From the NCBI RefSeq assembly GCF_021601385.1, contig NZ_BQHO01000005.1:1-64000 (forward strand): DNA of 64,000 bases, in the 5' to 3' direction. The stretch is from Pseudomonas parasichuanensis (GTDB lineage Bacteria > Pseudomonadota > Gammaproteobacteria > Pseudomonadales > Pseudomonadaceae). Numbering within the stretch: the stretch's first letter is position 1; every line of letters begins with the position of its first letter. Position numbers and translations under genes: made by a program. A model generated the notes under the pieces. That model was not told the DNA's origin. It worked only from the letters and a program-made list of their open reading frames with translations, and searched no databases. Positions 28,114-36,359 of this stretch are shown one piece after another.

Positions 28114-29403
28114 ATGCTGTCCATGCAGCCGCAGGCGTTCGCGCCTTCCCGTTCGTTCGCCGCCCGCCCTTGTGCCCTCGCCAGCGCCGTCGCGCTTGCC
28201 GGTGTCGCCCCCCTGAGCCAGGCCGCCTTCTTCGAAGACAGCACGGCCACCTTCGAAACCCGCAACATGTACTTCAACCGCGACTTCCGCGACGGCACCA
28301 GCGCGCAGCAATCCAAGCGCGACGAATGGGCCCAGGGCTTCATGCTCAACTTCGAGTCCGGTTACACCGAAGGCACCGTGGGCTTTGGCCTGGATGCCCT
28401 GGGCATGCTCGGCGTGAAGCTCGACTCCAGCCCCGACCGCACCGGCACCGGCCTGTTGCCCACCCATGACGACGGCAAGGCGGCCGACGAGTACGCCAAG
28501 CTCGGCCTGACCGGCAAGGTGAAGGTGTCCAAGACCGAACTGAAAGTCGGCACCCTGATCCCCGAACTGCCCACCCTGCAGCCCAACGACGGGCGCATCC
28601 TGCCGCAGACTTTCGAAGGTGGCCTGGTCACCTCCAACGAGATCAAGGGCCTGACCTTCACAGGCGGGCGCCTGGACAAGGCCAAGGACCGCGACGACAC
28701 CAACTGGGAAGACCTGGCGCTGAACAACAAGAACGGCCGCTTCGGTGGCAGCTTCAGCGCCGACAACCTCGACCTGGCGGGCCTGGACTACAAGTTCACC
28801 GACCGCATCACCGGCAGCTACCACTTCGCCCAGCTCGACGACATCTACCGCCAGCACTTCATCGGCATGGTCGCCACCCAGCCCTGGGGCCCTGGCACCT
28901 TCGGCGCCGACCTGCGCCTGGCGGTGAGCGACGAGGCCGGCCAGGCCAAGGCCGGGCGCATCGACAACACCACCTTCAGCGGCATGCTCAGCTATGGCCT
29001 GGGCGGGCACAAGCTCAGCGCCGGCTGGCAGCAACTGAGCGGTGACAGCGCCTTCCCCTACGTCGACGGCGCCGACCCCTACCTCGTCAACTTCGTGCAG
29101 ATCAACGACTTCGCCGGCGCCGACGAGCGCTCCTGGCAGGCGCGCTACGACTACAACTTCGCAGCCCTGGGCGTGCCCGGCCTGACCTTCATGACCCGCT
29201 ACATCAACGGCGACAACGTCAGCCGCGCCGCCGGTGGCGAGGGCAAGGAGTGGGAACGCAACACCGAACTCAAGTACGTGGTACAAAGCGGCCCGTTGAA
29301 GAACGTCGCCGTGCGCCTGCGCAACGCCACCTTCCGCTCCAACTTCACCCGCGACGCGGACGAGGTGCGGCTGCTGGTGAGCTACAGCGTAGCTCTGTGG
29401 TAA
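28114..29403 (+). CDS. opdH: OprD-family outer-membrane porin, tricarboxylate type
   Basis: A 429-residue outer-membrane protein with a signal peptide (cleavage expected after SQA, before AFFEDS) and the OprD-family N-terminus FFEDSTATFETRNMYFNRDFRDG. The body has alternating beta-strand pattern with aromatic girdles and a C-terminal strand VRLLVSYSVALW ending in an aromatic residue for BAM recognition. ATG at 28114 has GGAG 9 bases upstream; the TTG five codons upstream is not needed. Its place before tctCBA and beside tctDE indicates tricarboxylate (citrate, aconitate) entry, as for OpdH. Confidence 0.88.
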   Translation: MLSMQPQAFAPSRSFAARPCALASAVALAGVAPLSQAAFFEDSTATFETRNMYFNRDFRDGTSAQQSKRDEWAQGFMLNFESGYTEGTVGFGLDALGMLGVKLDSSPDRTGTGLLPTHDDGKAADEYAKLGLTGKVKVSKTELKVGTLIPELPTLQPNDGRILPQTFEGGLVTSNEIKGLTFTGGRLDKAKDRDDTNWEDLALNNKNGRFGGSFSADNLDLAGLDYKFTDRITGSYHFAQLDDIYRQHFIGMVATQPWGPGTFGADLRLAVSDEAGQAKAGRIDNTTFSGMLSYGLGGHKLSAGWQQLSGDSAFPYVDGADPYLVNFVQINDFAGADERSWQARYDYNFAALGVPGLTFMTRYINGDNVSRAAGGEGKEWERNTELKYVVQSGPLKNVAVRLRNATFRSNFTRDADEVRLLVSYSVALW

Positions 29404-29434
29404 CCCATAACAACAACGCTCACGGAGATAGACG

Positions 29435-30415
29435 ATGACCTTTTCACTGCGCCGCCTCGCCCTCGCAACCGGCTGCCTGCTGCTGGCCGGCAATGCCCTG
29501 GCCGCCGAACCGAAACGCCCCGAATGCATCGCCCCGGCTTCGCCCGGCGGCGGTTTCGACCTGACCTGCAAGCTGGTGCAGAGCGCCCTGGTGGAGGAAA
29601 AGATCCTCAGCAAACCGATGCGCGTGACCTACATGCCCGGCGGTGTTGGCGCGGTAGCCTATAACGCCGTGGTAGCCCAGCGCCCGGCCGACGCCGGTAC
29701 GCTGGTGGCCTGGTCCAGCGGCTCGCTGCTCAACCTGGCCCAGGGCAAGTTCGGCCGCTTCGACGAGAACGCGGTGAAATGGCTGGCGGCGGTCGGCACC
29801 AGCTACGGTGCCATCGCAGTGAAGAGCGACTCGCCCTACAAGACCCTAGACGACCTGGTTGCGGCCCTGAAGAAAGACCCAAGCAAGGTGGTGATCGGCT
29901 CCGGCGGCACCGTCGGCAGCCAGGACTGGATGCAGACCGCCTTGATCGCCAAGGCCGCCGGCATCAACCCGCGCGACCTGCGCTACGTGGCCCTGGAAGG
30001 CGGCGGCGAAATCGCCACCGCGCTGCTTGGCGGCCATATCCAGGTCGGCTCCACCGATATCTCCGACTCCATGCCGCATATCCAGAGCGGCAACATGCGC
30101 ATCCTCGCGGTGTTCTCCGAGAAGCGCCTGGACGAGCCGGAAATGAAAGACATCCCCACCGCCAAGGAGCAGGGCTACGACATCGTCTGGCCGGTGGTGC
30201 GCGGTTTCTACCTGGGGCCGAAGGTCAGCGACGAGGACTACGCCTGGTGGAAAGCCTCGTTCGACAAGATGCTCGCCTCGGAAGACTTCGCCAAGCTGCG
30301 CGACCAGCGCGAGCTGTTCCCGTTCGCCATGACCGGCGAAGAGCTGGACGGCTATGTGAAGAAGCAGGTGGCCGATTACAAGGCACTGGCTCGTGAGTTC
30401 GGGTTGATCCAGTAA
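29435..30415 (+). CDS. tctC: Tripartite tricarboxylate transporter, periplasmic binding protein TctC
   Basis: A 326-residue periplasmic solute-binding protein of the TTT (Bug) family. Signal peptide MTFSLRRLALATGCLLLAGNALA, then the family ligand motif CIAPASPGGGFDLTCKLV. The conserved second ligand loop follows near SGGTVGSQDW. It delivers tricarboxylates to TctAB. It lies 31 bases after the porin and before tctB, with a REP pair between tctC and tctB that may allow more TctC than membrane subunits. Confidence 0.92.
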   Translation: MTFSLRRLALATGCLLLAGNALAAEPKRPECIAPASPGGGFDLTCKLVQSALVEEKILSKPMRVTYMPGGVGAVAYNAVVAQRPADAGTLVAWSSGSLLNLAQGKFGRFDENAVKWLAAVGTSYGAIAVKSDSPYKTLDDLVAALKKDPSKVVIGSGGTVGSQDWMQTALIAKAAGINPRDLRYVALEGGGEIATALLGGHIQVGSTDISDSMPHIQSGNMRILAVFSEKRLDEPEMKDIPTAKEQGYDIVWPVVRGFYLGPKVSDEDYAWWKASFDKMLASEDFAKLRDQRELFPFAMTGEELDGYVKKQVADYKALAREFGLIQ

Positions 30416-30436
30416 CGAGCAAGCGACTCGATCCCT

Positions 30437-30555
30437 GTGTAGGAGCGGCCTTGTGCCGCGAAAGGGCCGCATCGCGGCCCCAGGACTTGCGCGGCGACGC
30501 ATAGATCGCTGGGGCTGCTGTGCAGCCCTATCGCGGCACAAGGCCGCTCCTACAG
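30437..30555. repeat. REP pair between tctC and tctB
   Basis: Two inverted GTAGGAGCGGCCTTGTGCCG units inside the tct operon. Placement after the binding-protein gene is typical of REP elements that stabilise the upstream mRNA segment. Confidence 0.85.
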
Positions 30556-30592
30556 GGTCCGCGTAATGCCAATCACCACCGAGGATTCTCCC

Positions 30593-31051
30593 ATGATCCT
30601 GCAACGCCTCTTCGCCCTGGTCCTGCTGGCGCTATGCGCCGCCCTGGCCGTGATGGCCTGGCCCTACCAGGCCGCGTTTTCCTATGAACCGGTGGGCCCG
30701 CGCGCCTACCCGCTGCTGATGCTCGGCCTGATGGGCCTGGGCCTGCTGTACCTGGCCATCCGCCCCACACCCATCGTACGCAAGGACGACGAGCCTGAGC
30801 TGGACCGCGAAACCCTGATCAAGATCGCCGCCTGTGTCGGCCTGCTGATCGTCTTCGCCAGCACCTTCGAAGCCCTGGGCTTCATCCTCAGCGCCGTGCT
30901 GGTGGGCATCCCCATGGCCCGCCTGTACGGCGGCCGCTGGTTGCACAGCGCCCTCGTGGTGGTGGGCATGAGCGTGCTCCTCTACTGGCTGTTCGACCGC
31001 GTGATGGACGTGCCCCTGCCCCTTGGCCTGCTGAGCGTACTGGAGAACTGA
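30593..31051 (+). CDS. tctB: Tripartite tricarboxylate transporter, small membrane subunit TctB
   Basis: A 152-residue membrane protein with four hydrophobic segments (about 5-22, 40-58, 76-112, 118-140), matching TctB. ATG at 30593 has GAGGA 7 bases upstream and is preferred over the in-frame ATG at 30566. The gap to tctA is three bases. Confidence 0.88.
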   Translation: MILQRLFALVLLALCAALAVMAWPYQAAFSYEPVGPRAYPLLMLGLMGLGLLYLAIRPTPIVRKDDEPELDRETLIKIAACVGLLIVFASTFEALGFILSAVLVGIPMARLYGGRWLHSALVVVGMSVLLYWLFDRVMDVPLPLGLLSVLEN

Positions 31052-31054
31052 CAC

Positions 31055-32569
31055 ATGGATACCTTGAGCTATCTTGGCCAGGGCTTCGGCGTCGCGCTGA
31101 GCCCGTACAACCTGGTCACCGCCCTCACCGGCACCCTGATCGGCACCGTGGTCGGCCTGCTGCCGGGCCTGGGCCCGATCAACGGCGTGGCCCTGCTGAT
31201 CCCCATCGCCTTCGCCCTCGGCCTGCCGCCGGAGTCGGCGTTGATCCTGCTGGCCGCCGTCTACCTGGGCTGCGAATACGGCGGGCGCATCAGTTCGATC
31301 CTGCTGAACATCCCCGGTGAAGCCTCCACCGTGATGACCACCCTCGACGGCTACCCCATGGCCCGCCAGGGCCTGGCCGGTGTGGCGCTGTCGCTATCGG
31401 CCTGGAGTTCGTTCATCGGCGCGTTCATCGCCACCTGCGGCATGGTGCTGTTCGCCCCGCTGCTGGCGAAATGGGCGATCGCCTTCGGCCCGGCGGAGTA
31501 CTTCGTGCTGATGGTGTTCGCCATCGTCGCCCTCGGCGGCATGGCTGGCGACAAGCCGTTGAAGACCTTCATTGCCGCGCTGATCGGCCTGTTCCTGTCG
31601 GCGGTGGGTATCGATGCCAACAGCGGCGTGTACCGCTTCACCGGCGACAGCGTGCACCTGGCCGACGGCATCCAGTTCGTGGTGCTGGTACTGGGGCTGT
31701 TCTCGATCAGCGAGATCCTGCTGCTGCTGGAGAAGACCCACCATGGCCACGTGGCGGTCAAGGCCACCGGGCGCATGCTGTTCAACCTCAAGGAAGCGGC
31801 GTCGGTGTTCGCCGTGAACATCCGCTGTGGCCTGCTCGGTTTCTTCATGGGTGTGCTGCCGGGTGCCGGCGCGACCCTGGCCAGTGCCGTGGCCTACATG
31901 ACCGAAAAACGCATGGCCGGTGAAAAAGGCAAGTTCGGCAAGGGCGACGCCCGTGGCCTGGCCGCCCCGGAAACCGCCATCGGCGCCTCCTGCTGTGGCG
32001 CCCTGGTGCCGATGCTGACCCTGGGCGTACCGGGCTCGGGCACCACTGCGGTAATGATTGGCGCGCTGACCCTGTACAACATCACCCCGGGCCCGCTGCT
32101 GTTCGAACAGCAACCAGACATCGTCTGGGGCCTGATCGCCTCGCTGTTCATCGCCAACATCATGCTGGTGATCCTGAACATCCCGATGATCCGCATCTTC
32201 ACCCGCATCCTCGCCGTGCCGAACTGGGCGCTGGTGCCGGTGATCGCGATCATCACCGCGATCGGCGTGTACGCCGTGCATGCCACCACCTTCGACCTGT
32301 TCCTGATGGTCGGCATCGGCATCATGGGCTACATCCTGCGCAAGCTGGACTTCCCGCTGTCGCCGATCCTGCTGGGCTTCATCCTCGGCGGGCTGATGGA
32401 GCAGAACCTGCGCCGCGCGCTGTCGATCTCCAACGGCGAGCTGGGCATCCTCTGGTCGAGCCCGATCAGCATGTCGGTCTGGGTACTGACGGTGTTGATG
32501 CTGACCCTGCCGCTGCTGCGCATCTGGCGCAAGCGTGCCCAACAGCGCCGGGCGATGGCGGATGCCTGA
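31055..32569 (+). CDS. tctA: Tripartite tricarboxylate transporter, large membrane subunit TctA
   Basis: A 504-residue permease with about 11-12 hydrophobic helices. Signature elements: GTLIGTVVGLLPGLGPINGVALLIP near residue 28, YGGRISSILLNIPGEASTVMTTLDGYPMA near 73, and CGALVPMLTLGVPGSGTTAVMIGAL near 312. It forms the sodium-coupled channel with TctB. Its last eight bases overlap the start of the AbrB-like gene. Confidence 0.95.
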   Translation: MDTLSYLGQGFGVALSPYNLVTALTGTLIGTVVGLLPGLGPINGVALLIPIAFALGLPPESALILLAAVYLGCEYGGRISSILLNIPGEASTVMTTLDGYPMARQGLAGVALSLSAWSSFIGAFIATCGMVLFAPLLAKWAIAFGPAEYFVLMVFAIVALGGMAGDKPLKTFIAALIGLFLSAVGIDANSGVYRFTGDSVHLADGIQFVVLVLGLFSISEILLLLEKTHHGHVAVKATGRMLFNLKEAASVFAVNIRCGLLGFFMGVLPGAGATLASAVAYMTEKRMAGEKGKFGKGDARGLAAPETAIGASCCGALVPMLTLGVPGSGTTAVMIGALTLYNITPGPLLFEQQPDIVWGLIASLFIANIMLVILNIPMIRIFTRILAVPNWALVPVIAIITAIGVYAVHATTFDLFLMVGIGIMGYILRKLDFPLSPILLGFILGGLMEQNLRRALSISNGELGILWSSPISMSVWVLTVLMLTLPLLRIWRKRAQQRRAMADA

Positions 32570-33590
32570 CCGCGGTCTACCCCTGTTCTGGGCCACCGGG
32601 CTGGTCGGTCTTGCTGGCGGTTATGCCGCCAGCAAGGTCGGCTGGCCTTTGCCGTGGATGGTCGGCGCGTTGCTGGCGATCATCCTGGTGCGCTGCCTGA
32701 CCCCCTGGCAGTTGAGCGAGATCCCCAATGGTCGCAAATGCGGGCAGTGGATCATCGGTGTCGGTATCGGCCTGCACTTCACCCCGGCGGTGATCGAGCA
32801 GGTTGCCGAGCACTTTGCGCTGATCTTCTTCGGCGCGCTGTTCACCACGCTGTCCAGCGTGATCAGCGTGTGGCTGCTGCGGCGTACCGGCGAAGACCGC
32901 GCCACGGCGTTCTTTGCCAGCATGCCGGGCGGCTCGGGGGAGATGGTCAACCTGGGCGCACGCAACGGCGCGGTACTCAGCCAGGTGGCAGCAGCGCAAA
33001 GTTTACGGGTGCTGGCGGTGGTGCTGTGCGTGCCGGCGCTGTTCAAGCTGTTGCTGGGTGATGGGGTGGCGCTTAACCACGCCGGCAGTGTCAGTTGGGG
33101 CTGGCTGGCCCTGATCGCGCCGCTGGCCGTGGTGGTCGCGCTACTTTGGCAACGGTTGCGCCAGCCCAACCCCTGGTTGTTCGGGCCGTTGCTGGTGGCC
33201 GCGAGCGTAAGCCTGGCCGGTAACCTGCAGATTGGTTTGCCCAATGGCGCCAGCCAGATCGGCCAGTGGCTGATCGGCAGCGGCCTGGCGTGCCATTTCA
33301 ACCGCGCGTTTTTCCGCCGGGCGCCGTCGTTTCTCGGGCGGACCTTGCTGGCCACGGCACTGTGCATGCTGGTTGCAGCTGGCGCGGCCTGGGCATTGAG
33401 CCTGCTCACCCACCTGGACCTGCGTTCGCTGACCCTGGGGATGATGCCGGGGGGGATTGCCGAGATGAGCCTGACGGCCGAGACGCTGCAGCTTTCGGTG
33501 CCGTTGGTGACGGCGCTGCAGGTAATGCGGTTGTTGTTCGTGCTGTTTCTGGCTGAGCCGTTGTACAGGCGCTGGAACGCCAGCCCGTAA
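32562..33590 (+). CDS. AbrB-family membrane protein (formerly called ammonia monooxygenase)
   Basis: A 342-residue protein with about nine hydrophobic helices arranged as two AbrB-duplication halves. The repeated Gly/Pro motif appears as FASMPGGSGEMVNLGARNGA in the first half and LGMMPGGIAEMSLTAE in the second, the family hallmark. ATG at 32562 overlaps the tctA stop (ATGCCTGA), so it is translationally coupled to the transporter. Old database labels call this family ammonia monooxygenase, which the sequence does not support. Role is unknown; a regulator or accessory of carboxylate transport is inferred from the operon. Confidence 0.82.
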   Translation: MPDRGLPLFWATGLVGLAGGYAASKVGWPLPWMVGALLAIILVRCLTPWQLSEIPNGRKCGQWIIGVGIGLHFTPAVIEQVAEHFALIFFGALFTTLSSVISVWLLRRTGEDRATAFFASMPGGSGEMVNLGARNGAVLSQVAAAQSLRVLAVVLCVPALFKLLLGDGVALNHAGSVSWGWLALIAPLAVVVALLWQRLRQPNPWLFGPLLVAASVSLAGNLQIGLPNGASQIGQWLIGSGLACHFNRAFFRRAPSFLGRTLLATALCMLVAAGAAWALSLLTHLDLRSLTLGMMPGGIAEMSLTAETLQLSVPLVTALQVMRLLFVLFLAEPLYRRWNASP

Positions 33591-33603
33591 TACCGAATCG
33601 CCT

Positions 33604-33707
33604 TCTTCGCGGGCAAGCCCGCTCCCACAGGTACAGCGCTACTCTCAGATTTCACGCGCTACTTGTGGGAGCGGCGGTTCGCCGTCGCGACTTGCCCGCG
33701 AAGAGGC
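33604..33707. repeat. REP pair before ung
   Basis: One unit at about 33604-33630 and an inverted partner at about 33663-33707 whose stem is interrupted by a short GGCGGTTCGCCGTCGCGA hairpin. Located between the convergent AbrB-like gene and ung. Confidence 0.75.
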
Positions 33708-33715
33708 CTACTCGG

Positions 33716-34408
33716 TCACAGCGGCGGCAACGCCCAATTGATCGGTGCCATCCCACGCTGCTCGAGGAAGCCATTGGCCCGGCTGAAATGCCCGCAGCCG
33801 AAGAACCCGCGATACGCCGACAACGGCGACGGGTGCACCGACTTCAGTACCAGGTGTTTGCTGGCGTCGATCAGCTTCTGCTTGCTCTGGGCATGCGCCC
33901 CCCACAGCAGGAACACCACGTTCGGGCACTGCTCGCTAACCACCTGGATGACCCGGTCGGTAAAGAACTCCCAGCCCTTCTTGGCATGCGAGGCGGCATT
34001 GGCCCGCTCCACGGTCATGGTGGTGTTGAGCAGCAGCACCCCCTGCTCGGCCCAGCTCTGCAGGTAGCCGTGGCTGGGGATCGGCAGGTTGAGGTCGCGC
34101 TGCAGCTCTTTATAGATGTTGACCAGCGACGGCGGCGTGGGCACGCCCGGCTGCACCGAGAAACACAGGCCGTGGGCCTGGCCGGGGCCGTGGTACGGGT
34201 CCTGGCCGAGAATCACCACTTTCACCTGCTCCAGCGGCGTGGAGTTCAGGGCGTTGAAAATCAGCGGCCCTGGTGGGTAGATCTCCTTGCCCGCGGCGTA
34301 TTCACCCTTCAGGAACTCACGCAGCTGGTGCATGTAGGGCTGGTCGAACTCGGCGCGCAACGCGGCCTTCCAGCTGGGTTCGAGTTTGATGCGGTCGTCG
34401 TCGGTCAT
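33716..34408 (-). CDS. ung: Uracil-DNA glycosylase
   Basis: Removes uracil from DNA as the first step of base-excision repair. 230 residues: catalytic water-activating motif [18 protein letters not shown] near residue 65 with the catalytic Asp, and the minor-groove loop [17 protein letters not shown] near 188. I start at ATG 34408 (MTDDDRIKL); six residues upstream (MLLDGP) in the longer frame are not family-like. Confidence 0.97.
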   Translation of the reverse strand: MTDDDRIKLEPSWKAALRAEFDQPYMHQLREFLKGEYAAGKEIYPPGPLIFNALNSTPLEQVKVVILGQDPYHGPGQAHGLCFSVQPGVPTPPSLVNIYKELQRDLNLPIPSHGYLQSWAEQGVLLLNTTMTVERANAASHAKKGWEFFTDRVIQVVSEQCPNVVFLLWGAHAQSKQKLIDASKHLVLKSVHPSPLSAYRGFFGCGHFSRANGFLEQRGMAPINWALPPL

Positions 34409-34536
34409 GGGGCCATCCAGAAGCAAAGTGGCGCGACACTAGGAAAGCCGCGCCGGCTTGTCAATCGATCCGACCGACGACCGGCAGCATCGGCACGGCG
34501 GGCCATACTGGTGGGATGACTTGCGCGAGGTAGTCC

Positions 34537-35643
34537 ATGTCCATTCAATGCGAGGTACTCACCGGCGCCGATGGCGCCCGCATCGGCATCGCCAGCCTGG
34601 ATGCACCCAAGGCGCTCAATGCGCTGACCCTGCCGATGATAGAGGTGCTCGACCAGCACCTGCACGCCTGGGCCAGCGACCCCGGCATCGTCTGCGTGAT
34701 GCTGCGCGGCAACGGGCCCAAAGCCTTCTGCGCCGGGGGCGACGTGCGCGCGCTGGTGCAAGCCTGCCGCGAACACCCCGGCAGCATACCGCCGCTGGCT
34801 GCTAACTTCTTCGCCAGCGAATACCGCCTCGACCACCGCCTGCACACCTACCCCAAGCCCCTGCTGTGCTGGGGCCATGGGCATGTGCTCGGCGGTGGCA
34901 TGGGGCTGCTGCAAGGCGCGGGTGTGCGCATCGTCACCCCCAGCAGCCGCCTGGCCATGCCCGAGATCAGCATCGGCCTGTACCCGGATGTCGGCGCCAG
35001 CTGGTTCCTTTCCCGCCTGCCCGGCAAGCTCGGCCTGTTCCTCGGCCTCACCGGCGCGCCGATCAATGCCCGAGACGCCCTGGACCTTGGCCTGGCCGAC
35101 CGCTTTCTTGGCGAGCATCAACAAGAAGCGCTGGTGGAAGAGCTGTTGCAACTGAACTGGCAGGAACAGACTGACCTGCAGCTCAACAGCCTGCTCAAGG
35201 CCGAACAGCACCGGGCATGCGCCGAACTGCCCCAAGGTCAATGGCTGGCGCGCCGGGCAGTGATCGACGAAGTGCTCGATGTGGCCGACCCTGTGGCGGC
35301 CTGGCGGGCGCTGGCCGGGCTGGCCCGACACAGCGACCCTTTGCTGGCCGCGGCTGGCCAGCGCCTGCATGAGGGTTGCCCGCTAACCGCGCACCTGGTG
35401 TGGGAGCAGATCCGTCGGGCCCGCTACCTGTCGCTGGCGCAGGTGTTCCAGATGGAATACACCCTGAGCCTGAACTGCTGCCGTCACCCCGAGTTCAGCG
35501 AAGGGGTGCGGGCCAGGTTGCTGGACAAGGACAACACCCCGCACTGGCACTGGCCAGACGTGGCGCAAGTGCCCGCGGCGGTGGTGGCGGCGCATTTCAC
35601 CAAGGCCTGGGAGGGCCGACACCCGCTGGCTGATCTGGCCTAG
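34537..35643 (+). CDS. Enoyl-CoA hydratase/3-hydroxyisobutyryl-CoA hydrolase family protein
   Basis: A 368-residue crotonase-fold enzyme. The oxyanion-hole segments are visible: KAFCAGGDVRALVQ near 64 and WGHGHVLGGGMGLLQGAGVRIVTPSSRLAMPEISIGLYPDVGASWFLSRLPG near 110-160. The length and the CAGGDVRAL, ETxIGLYPDVG pattern fit 3-hydroxyisobutyryl-CoA hydrolases of valine degradation better than simple hydratases (about 260 residues). No other valine genes are near, so substrate is uncertain. Confidence 0.85.
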   Translation: MSIQCEVLTGADGARIGIASLDAPKALNALTLPMIEVLDQHLHAWASDPGIVCVMLRGNGPKAFCAGGDVRALVQACREHPGSIPPLAANFFASEYRLDHRLHTYPKPLLCWGHGHVLGGGMGLLQGAGVRIVTPSSRLAMPEISIGLYPDVGASWFLSRLPGKLGLFLGLTGAPINARDALDLGLADRFLGEHQQEALVEELLQLNWQEQTDLQLNSLLKAEQHRACAELPQGQWLARRAVIDEVLDVADPVAAWRALAGLARHSDPLLAAAGQRLHEGCPLTAHLVWEQIRRARYLSLAQVFQMEYTLSLNCCRHPEFSEGVRARLLDKDNTPHWHWPDVAQVPAAVVAAHFTKAWEGRHPLADLA

Positions 35644-35648
35644 CAGCA

Positions 35649-35689
35649 TCACAGGGCAAGTCGGTACGGCACACCGACTTGCCCTGTGA
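35649..35689. terminator. Long hairpin between convergent genes
   Basis: A perfect 17-bp stem (35649-35665 with 35673-35689, arms beginning TCACAGGGCAAGTCGGT) with a seven-base loop. It lies 6 bases after the hydrolase stop and 15 before the end of the convergent lipoprotein gene. No strong T tract is present, so it may be a bidirectional block. Confidence 0.65.
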
Positions 35690-35703
35690 TGGCCCATTGT
35701 TCC

Positions 35704-36147
35704 TCAACGCTGCCAGTTGCGATCCCCACCCCGCCCACCGTCCGGGCCACGATCACGGTTGCCCTGCCCATTGGAGTGCCAGCGATCCCCTCGCCCGCCA
35801 CGGTTGTCGTTGCGGTAGTCCTGCCGATCCCGGTCCCGCCCATAGTCATAACGCTGGCGATTGCCGTAGTCATTGCGCGGGTTGCCGTGCCAGCTGGGCT
35901 GCATGCCGGGTGCCGGATAGGGCCGGTACTGCGGCACCGGTGCCGGCCGGTAGTAACGCGGTGCAGGCTGGTAGTAGTAACGCGGTTGCGGGGCAACATA
36001 GTAGCGGTCCTGGCGGTAATAGCCGGGGTACACGTAGCGGTCGCTGGTGTAGTAGTCACTGCGGTAATAGCCGTCGCTCTCGTAGTAGGGGGCGCAGGCG
36101 GAGGTCAGCAGTCCGAGCAGGACAATGATCAGGATTCGTGGGTACAT
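35704..36147 (-). CDS. Tyr/Arg-rich lipoprotein of unknown function
   Basis: A 147-residue putative lipoprotein: signal MYPRILIIVLLGLLTSAC with lipobox LTSAC (Cys near 18). The mature part is low-complexity: first Tyr-rich (YYESDGYYRSDYYTSDRY...), then Pro/Tyr (PRYYYQPAPRYYRPAPVP) and finally Arg/Asp/Gly/Asn-rich. This suggests an intrinsically disordered surface or periplasmic protein. ATG at 36147 gives the lipoprotein signal; the longer frame to 36222 does not. No family function is recognised. Confidence 0.72.
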   Translation of the reverse strand: MYPRILIIVLLGLLTSACAPYYESDGYYRSDYYTSDRYVYPGYYRQDRYYVAPQPRYYYQPAPRYYRPAPVPQYRPYPAPGMQPSWHGNPRNDYGNRQRYDYGRDRDRQDYRNDNRGGRGDRWHSNGQGNRDRGPDGGRGGDRNWQR

Positions 36148-36359
36148 GGCGGCCTCCTGGACCGCAGGGGTGCCCGACACAGCGGCGCTGGCGAGCGTCG
36201 ACGACGATGCGTTGATCGACACTGCATAAGACAGTCCGGCCAGGGTTCAGTGCCATTTCTGCAACAAATTGAAACATCCCGTATAACCCTGAAAAACATG
36301 CAGTCATTTTTCGGTCATCTCACTAGAATGTCGCCACCGGCACACATCATGGGACGATC

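Noticed and set aside
31394-32596. 400-codon minus frame opposite tctA
   Set aside because: His/Gln/Arg-rich shadow; the plus frame has TctA signatures throughout.
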